Assembly (NCBI RefSeq): GCF_041224425.1 | Contig: NZ_JBGFGL010000067.1 | Coordinates: 62,001-126,000, forward strand | Source of the DNA: Psychroserpens sp041224425 | GTDB taxonomy: Bacteria; Bacteroidota; Bacteroidia; Flavobacteriales; Flavobacteriaceae | DNA length: 64,000 nt | Reading direction: 5' to 3' | Part shown: piece after piece, positions 61,174-64,000 of the stretch | Position numbering within the stretch: the stretch's first letter is position 1 | Layout of the letters: each line of letters begins with the position of its first letter | Notes under the pieces: generated by a model | Database searches by the model: none | What the model saw: the letters and a program-made list of their open reading frames with translations, nothing else | What the model was told of the DNA's origin: nothing | Translations under genes and position numbers: made by a program

Positions 61174-62570
61174 ATCTCTTTTGCTAATTCTATCGCTTTT
61201 GTTAAGGCGCCAAGTTTGTTATATACTTCCTGAAGCTCATGTTCAGGATTTGATTTAGATACCAATCCTGCTCCAGCTTGCCAATGCAATCTATGGTTTT
61301 TGCTTAAAAATGTTCTGATCATGATAGCATGATTGTAGTTTCCTTCAAAATCCATAAAACCAATGGCGCCACCATAAAACTCACGACTAGTTTTTTCGTA
61401 AGTTTCAATGAGTTGCATCGCTTTGTGTTTTGGAGCTCCACTAAGGGTTCCTGCTGGGAACGTGTCAGCAACCACTTGAATGGTTGGTGTGTTTTTGTGA
61501 ATTTTTCCAGTGACCTTACTCACTAAATGAATCACGTGAGAAAAAAACTGAGCTTCTCTGTAGGTCTCTACTTTAACCTGACTGCCATGACGACTTAAAT
61601 CGTTTCGAGCCAAGTCGACCAACATCACATGTTCGGCATTTTCCTTATCGTCTTCAGCGAGTTGCTTTGCTAGCTTTTGATCTTCCTCATCGTTCCCAGT
61701 ACGTTTAAAAGTTCCAGCGATTGGATGGATTTCAGCTTGTGAATCCTTTACCACTAATTGTGCTTCTGGAGAACTTCCGAAGATCTTAAAATTACCGTAA
61801 TCGAAATAAAATAAATATGGTGACGGATTGATACTTCGCAAGGCTCTATATACATTGAACTCATCACCTTTAAACGCTTGCTCAAATTTTTTAGACAATA
61901 CCAACTGAAACACATCACCTCGAGCACAATGTTTTTTTGCTAATTCTACATGCGTTTTATAGTCCTCATCTGTGAGGTTTGAGGTTATTTCTGAATCGGT
62001 CTGAAAATTATAAGATGCAAAATTCTTGGAATGGATCAATTGAAGTACTTCATCAATATTGTTTTCAGTTTCAAAACAATGTGCAAAAATATAGGCTTCG
62101 TTTTTAAAATGGTTGATGGCAATGATATTTTGATAAACGGCATAGTAGATGTCAGGAATTCCCAAAACCTTATCCTTTTTCGAAATATCGATATCTTCAA
62201 AATACTTAACAGCATCATAGGCTGTATATCCGAATATACCATTATTGATGAATTTGAAATTGGTATCTGAATTGATTTTAAAACGTTTAGTGAACTTGTG
62301 AATTTCTTCCGTTACGGAAACGCTTTCTGTATAGTTTTTCTTTGAACTTCCATCGGGATATAGTTGTTCAATGGTGTTGTTTTTAACTTGAATGGAGGCA
62401 ATCGGATTGAAGCAGATATAGGAAAAACTGTTGTCATTGGCATGGTAATCACTACTTTCCAATAAGATACTGTTAGGGTAATTATCTCGAATTTTCAAAT
62501 AGATACTCACTGGTGTAATGGTATCTGCCAATATTTTTTTGTAATGTGTATAGAGACTAAAGGTTTTCAT
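61170..62570 (-). CDS. trpE: Anthranilate synthase component I
   Basis: 466 residues. Conserved motifs: IHPIAGTFKRTGNDEED, HVMLVDLARNDLSRHG and AGTLSGAPKHKAMQLIE (chorismate and metal binding), and GAIGFMDFEGN. It makes anthranilate from chorismate. It begins 14 bases after the attenuator T-run, so its expression depends on the leader. Confidence 0.95.
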   Translation of the reverse strand: MKTFSLYTHYKKILADTITPVSIYLKIRDNYPNSILLESSDYHANDNSFSYICFNPIASIQVKNNTIEQLYPDGSSKKNYTESVSVTEEIHKFTKRFKINSDTNFKFINNGIFGYTAYDAVKYFEDIDISKKDKVLGIPDIYYAVYQNIIAINHFKNEAYIFAHCFETENNIDEVLQLIHSKNFASYNFQTDSEITSNLTDEDYKTHVELAKKHCARGDVFQLVLSKKFEQAFKGDEFNVYRALRSINPSPYLFYFDYGNFKIFGSSPEAQLVVKDSQAEIHPIAGTFKRTGNDEEDQKLAKQLAEDDKENAEHVMLVDLARNDLSRHGSQVKVETYREAQFFSHVIHLVSKVTGKIHKNTPTIQVVADTFPAGTLSGAPKHKAMQLIETYEKTSREFYGGAIGFMDFEGNYNHAIMIRTFLSKNHRLHWQAGAGLVSKSNPEHELQEVYNKLGALTKAIELAKEI

Positions 62571-62583
62571 TGTTGTTTAAATT

Positions 62584-62615
62584 AAAAAAGGCTTGTCGTG
62601 AATGACAAGCCTTTT
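62584..62615 (-). terminator. trp attenuator hairpin
   Basis: On the minus strand AAAAGGCTTGTC pairs perfectly over 12 bp with GACAAGCCTTTT around an ATTCAC loop, followed by T's. It lies after the Trp-rich leader peptide and just before trpE. A competing stem is possible between TCGTGAA (62654-62648) and TTCACGA (62602-62596). Confidence 0.88.
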
Positions 62616-62643
62616 CAATATTTTGTAAAAATATACTATAGGT

Positions 62644-62706
62644 TTAGTTCACGAAGACTGAGTTTCGAGAATTCCACCACCAAGTATGATTTAATTTTGT
62701 GTTCAT
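62644..62706 (-). CDS. trpL: trp operon leader peptide with three Trp codons
   Basis: 20 residues: MNTKLNHTWWWNS, then RNSVFVN and a stop. The three tandem Trp codons occupy 62674-62682. Starvation for charged tRNA-Trp would stall ribosomes there and let the downstream RNA refold. The ATG is 7 bases after the predicted transcription start, and the whole arrangement matches known trp leader attenuation. Too short for normal ORF calling. Confidence 0.88.
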   Translation of the reverse strand: MNTKLNHTWWWNSRNSVFVN

Positions 62707-62718
62707 AATTATCAGGTC

Positions 62719-62749
62719 CAAATATAGAAATGAAATTTTAGAATTCAAA
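62719..62749 (-). promoter_or_regulatory. Promoter of the trp operon
   Basis: On the minus strand TTTG (62749-62746), a 19-base spacer and TATATTTG (62726-62719) match the Bacteroidota consensus exactly. Transcription should begin near 62713, so the leader peptide has a very short 5' UTR. Confidence 0.85.
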
Positions 62750-62757
62750 TAAAAGAG

Positions 62758-62788
62758 AAAAGATTCTCACAAGTCGTGAGAATCTTTT
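62758..62788 (-). terminator. Rho-independent terminator of marR-yceI
   Basis: AAAAGATTCTCAC and GTGAGAATCTTTT form a perfect 13-bp stem with a 5-base loop. The TTGATTAATAGC motif (62792-62803, minus) precedes it. It isolates yceI from the trp promoter a few bases on. Confidence 0.85.
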
Positions 62789-62810
62789 CAAGCTATTAAT
62801 CAAATTTCAA

Positions 62811-63383
62811 TTAATATTTAAGAGTAACGTTGATGTCAAATTCATCATAAATAGCCTTGTCTTTTAAATCATCAAAGAAACTATTGGAACGGTATTTAAT
62901 ATCATATTTTGTTCTGTCAATTTTAAAATTAGCAGTTACAGTGTTTCCATCAACCGTCATTTTCAAAGAATGAGGAAGTGTTTGTCCTTTAATGGTCAAA
63001 TCTCCAAATACTCTGTAATCTCCATTTTCTCCTGTGACTTTGTTGATTTTGAAAATGGCTTTTTTATGTTGGTCTACACCAAAAAAATCATCAGATTTAA
63101 GGTGGCCTTCTAATTTTTCTTTTCCTCTACCAGCCTCTAAATCGGTTACATTTATAGTGGTCATATCGATTACGAATTCACCTCCAACTAAGTTTTCACC
63201 ATCGAATTGTAAAGCACCTTCAGATAAATTGATGGTACCTTCATGAGATCCAGTTACTTTATAACCTTTCCAAGTTACAGAGCTATCTTTTACAGCTACT
63301 TTTTTATCTTCAATGGTAGTGAATGAGGCAATAGATATTGCTAATACCATTAGCAATCCGGTTTTTAAAATGTTGTTTTTCAT
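62811..63383 (-). CDS. YceI-family lipid-binding protein
   Basis: 190 residues. A signal peptide (LLMVLAISIASFTT) precedes the YceI beta-barrel with VTWKGYKVTGSHEGTINL, FVIDMTTINVTD, LKSDDFFGVDQHKKAIF and a strongly conserved FKIDRTKYDIKYRS. These periplasmic proteins bind isoprenoid or polyprenol lipids. It overlaps the marR stop by 4 bases (ATGA) and is co-transcribed with it. Confidence 0.9.
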   Translation of the reverse strand: MKNNILKTGLLMVLAISIASFTTIEDKKVAVKDSSVTWKGYKVTGSHEGTINLSEGALQFDGENLVGGEFVIDMTTINVTDLEAGRGKEKLEGHLKSDDFFGVDQHKKAIFKINKVTGENGDYRVFGDLTIKGQTLPHSLKMTVDGNTVTANFKIDRTKYDIKYRSNSFFDDLKDKAIYDEFDINVTLKY

Positions 63384-63841
63384 TGTTCTTTTGATTTAAG
63401 TTTTAATAATAATTTGTTTAATTGTTCTAATTCGGTCATTGTCAGATTTGAGGTGATGTCTTTTTCTGTTTGTTCAATAATTACATCTAAGGTTTTCAAT
63501 ATTTCTAGACCTTCAGAAGTAATGTAAATTTCAATCTTGCGTCTATTTTCCTTGCATTGATTACGTTTGACAAACCCCTTTAATATTAATTTATCTACTA
63601 AGCGCGTTGTGTTACTCATCTTATTCACCATGCGCTCTTGAATATCTTGCAGATTTATGGGATTACCTTTTTGTCCTCTTAAAATCCGTAATACATTAAA
63701 TTGTTCTATAGATAAATCGTAAGGTTTCAAAACAGCTAAAATTTCGTTTTTTACCCATGTGCTGGATAAAAACATATTGATTACCATTTGCTTTTCTAAT
63801 GGTAATCCTGTTTTTGTTTTTAAACGTTCCTTTAGATTCAT
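63380..63841 (-). CDS. MarR-family transcription regulator
   Basis: 153 residues, a winged-helix protein with GNPINLQDIQERMVNKMSN (recognition helix) and the wing RNQCKENRRKIEIYI. It probably represses itself and the yceI gene from the palindromes directly upstream. The regulated signal is unknown. Its start codon is only 2 bases from the edge of the operator. Confidence 0.9.
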   Translation of the reverse strand: MNLKERLKTKTGLPLEKQMVINMFLSSTWVKNEILAVLKPYDLSIEQFNVLRILRGQKGNPINLQDIQERMVNKMSNTTRLVDKLILKGFVKRNQCKENRRKIEIYITSEGLEILKTLDVIIEQTEKDITSNLTMTELEQLNKLLLKLKSKEQ

Positions 63842-63842
63842 T

Positions 63843-63873
63843 TATATACAATAATTGTATATACAAATGTATA
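63843..63873 (-). promoter_or_regulatory. marR operator: two overlapping palindromes
   Basis: TATACAATAATTGTATA (63845-63861) is a perfect 17-base palindrome and extends by two more pairs on each side. It overlaps TATACAAATGTATA (63860-63873). Two regulator dimers could bind side by side over the start of transcription. Confidence 0.7.
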
Positions 63874-63893
63874 CTTTATTTTAAATATCAAAA
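63864..63893 (-). promoter_or_regulatory. Promoter of marR-yceI
   Basis: On the minus strand TTTTG (63893-63889), a 17-base spacer and TACATTTG (63871-63864) fit the consensus. The predicted start lies inside the operator, about 15 bases from the marR ATG. Confidence 0.65.
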
Positions 63894-63947
63894 CTAATAT
63901 TTTGTTAAAGTTTTAATTCCGAATGGAAGGAATACTAACTTTATATC

Positions 63948-64000
63948 ATGAAGTATTTATGGTTATTGGTTTTGGTTCTTACTTTTTCATGTAAAGAACA
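63948..64000 (+). CDS. Lipoprotein, N-terminal fragment at window end
   Basis: Only 17 residues are visible (MKYLWLLVLVLTFSCKE), a clear lipoprotein signal with the lipobox FSC. It is divergent from marR, and the MarR operator lies between them, so it may be controlled by MarR as well. The rest of the gene is outside the window. Confidence 0.6.
   Translation, partial: MKYLWLLVLVLTFSCKE

Noticed and set aside
1..64000. CRISPR arrays, tRNA or rRNA genes, classical insertion sequences, prophage
   Set aside because: No direct repeats with regular spacers, cloverleaf sequences, transposase or phage genes were recognised on either strand.

Overview
The window is about 64 kb of AT-rich chromosome from a member of the Bacteroidota, most likely a marine Flavobacteriaceae. 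The signs are a type IX secretion C-terminal domain, an OMP beta-barrel TonB receptor, LptD, bacillithiol synthase BshA, ribosomal protein THX, the L28-L33-DUF4295-FtsY cluster, TPR-type sensor kinases with LuxR-type regulators, and promoters of the TTG-N19-TAnnTTTG kind in place of -35/-10 boxes. No rRNA, tRNA, CRISPR array, prophage or classical insertion sequence was seen.

Layout. 0-6.3 kb: the end of a beta-propeller gene, then two paralogous TPR histidine kinases and one response regulator. 6.3-9.6 kb: coaD, ddl, a PASTA protein and an RluA-type pseudouridine synthase. 9.6-12.5 kb: a tiny Tat lipoprotein made of DGYYD repeats beside two glycosyltransferases. 12.6-19 kb: yaaA, ribosomal THX, a glycosylase-like protein, DinB, a Crp/Fnr regulator, htpG and a fabH. 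19-27 kb: a TonB receptor, CoA-binding protein, sodium:solute symporter and T9SS cargo. 27-35 kb: recR, GT2, a 2-oxoacid dehydrogenase E2, DnaQ-like exonuclease, FAH protein, Hpt, cinA, rpmB-rpmG-DUF4295 and ftsY. 35-55 kb: amidase, serine hydrolase, rimO, lptD, a cell-wall amidase, an MCE protein, Hdr-like Fe-S proteins, serB, a GH3/beta-lactamase fusion, bshA, YitT and an esterase. 55-62.7 kb: a complete tryptophan operon on the minus strand (trpE-G-D-C-F-B-A). 62.8-64 kb: yceI-marR, and the start of a lipoprotein gene.

The trp operon is the most informative region. A 20-residue leader peptide with three consecutive Trp codons lies under a near-consensus promoter. It is followed by a 12-bp terminator hairpin just before trpE, which is classic attenuation architecture. 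Two small selfish-looking cassettes interrupt the operon. One is a four-helix-bundle (23S-IVS type) gene between trpG and trpD, bounded by inverted 7-bp repeat arrays and broken by an in-frame stop. The other is a GIY-YIG endonuclease gene between trpB and trpA, bounded on both sides by inverted copies of a 31-bp palindrome whose stems covary. A decayed copy of the trpA start remains directly behind the trpB stop.

A second theme is a recurring 12-mer (GCTATTAATCAA, or TTGATTAATAGC on the other strand) that sits next to terminator hairpins, several of which have no gene in front of them. These mark candidate small RNAs at 14.9-15.0 kb and 19.05-19.4 kb.
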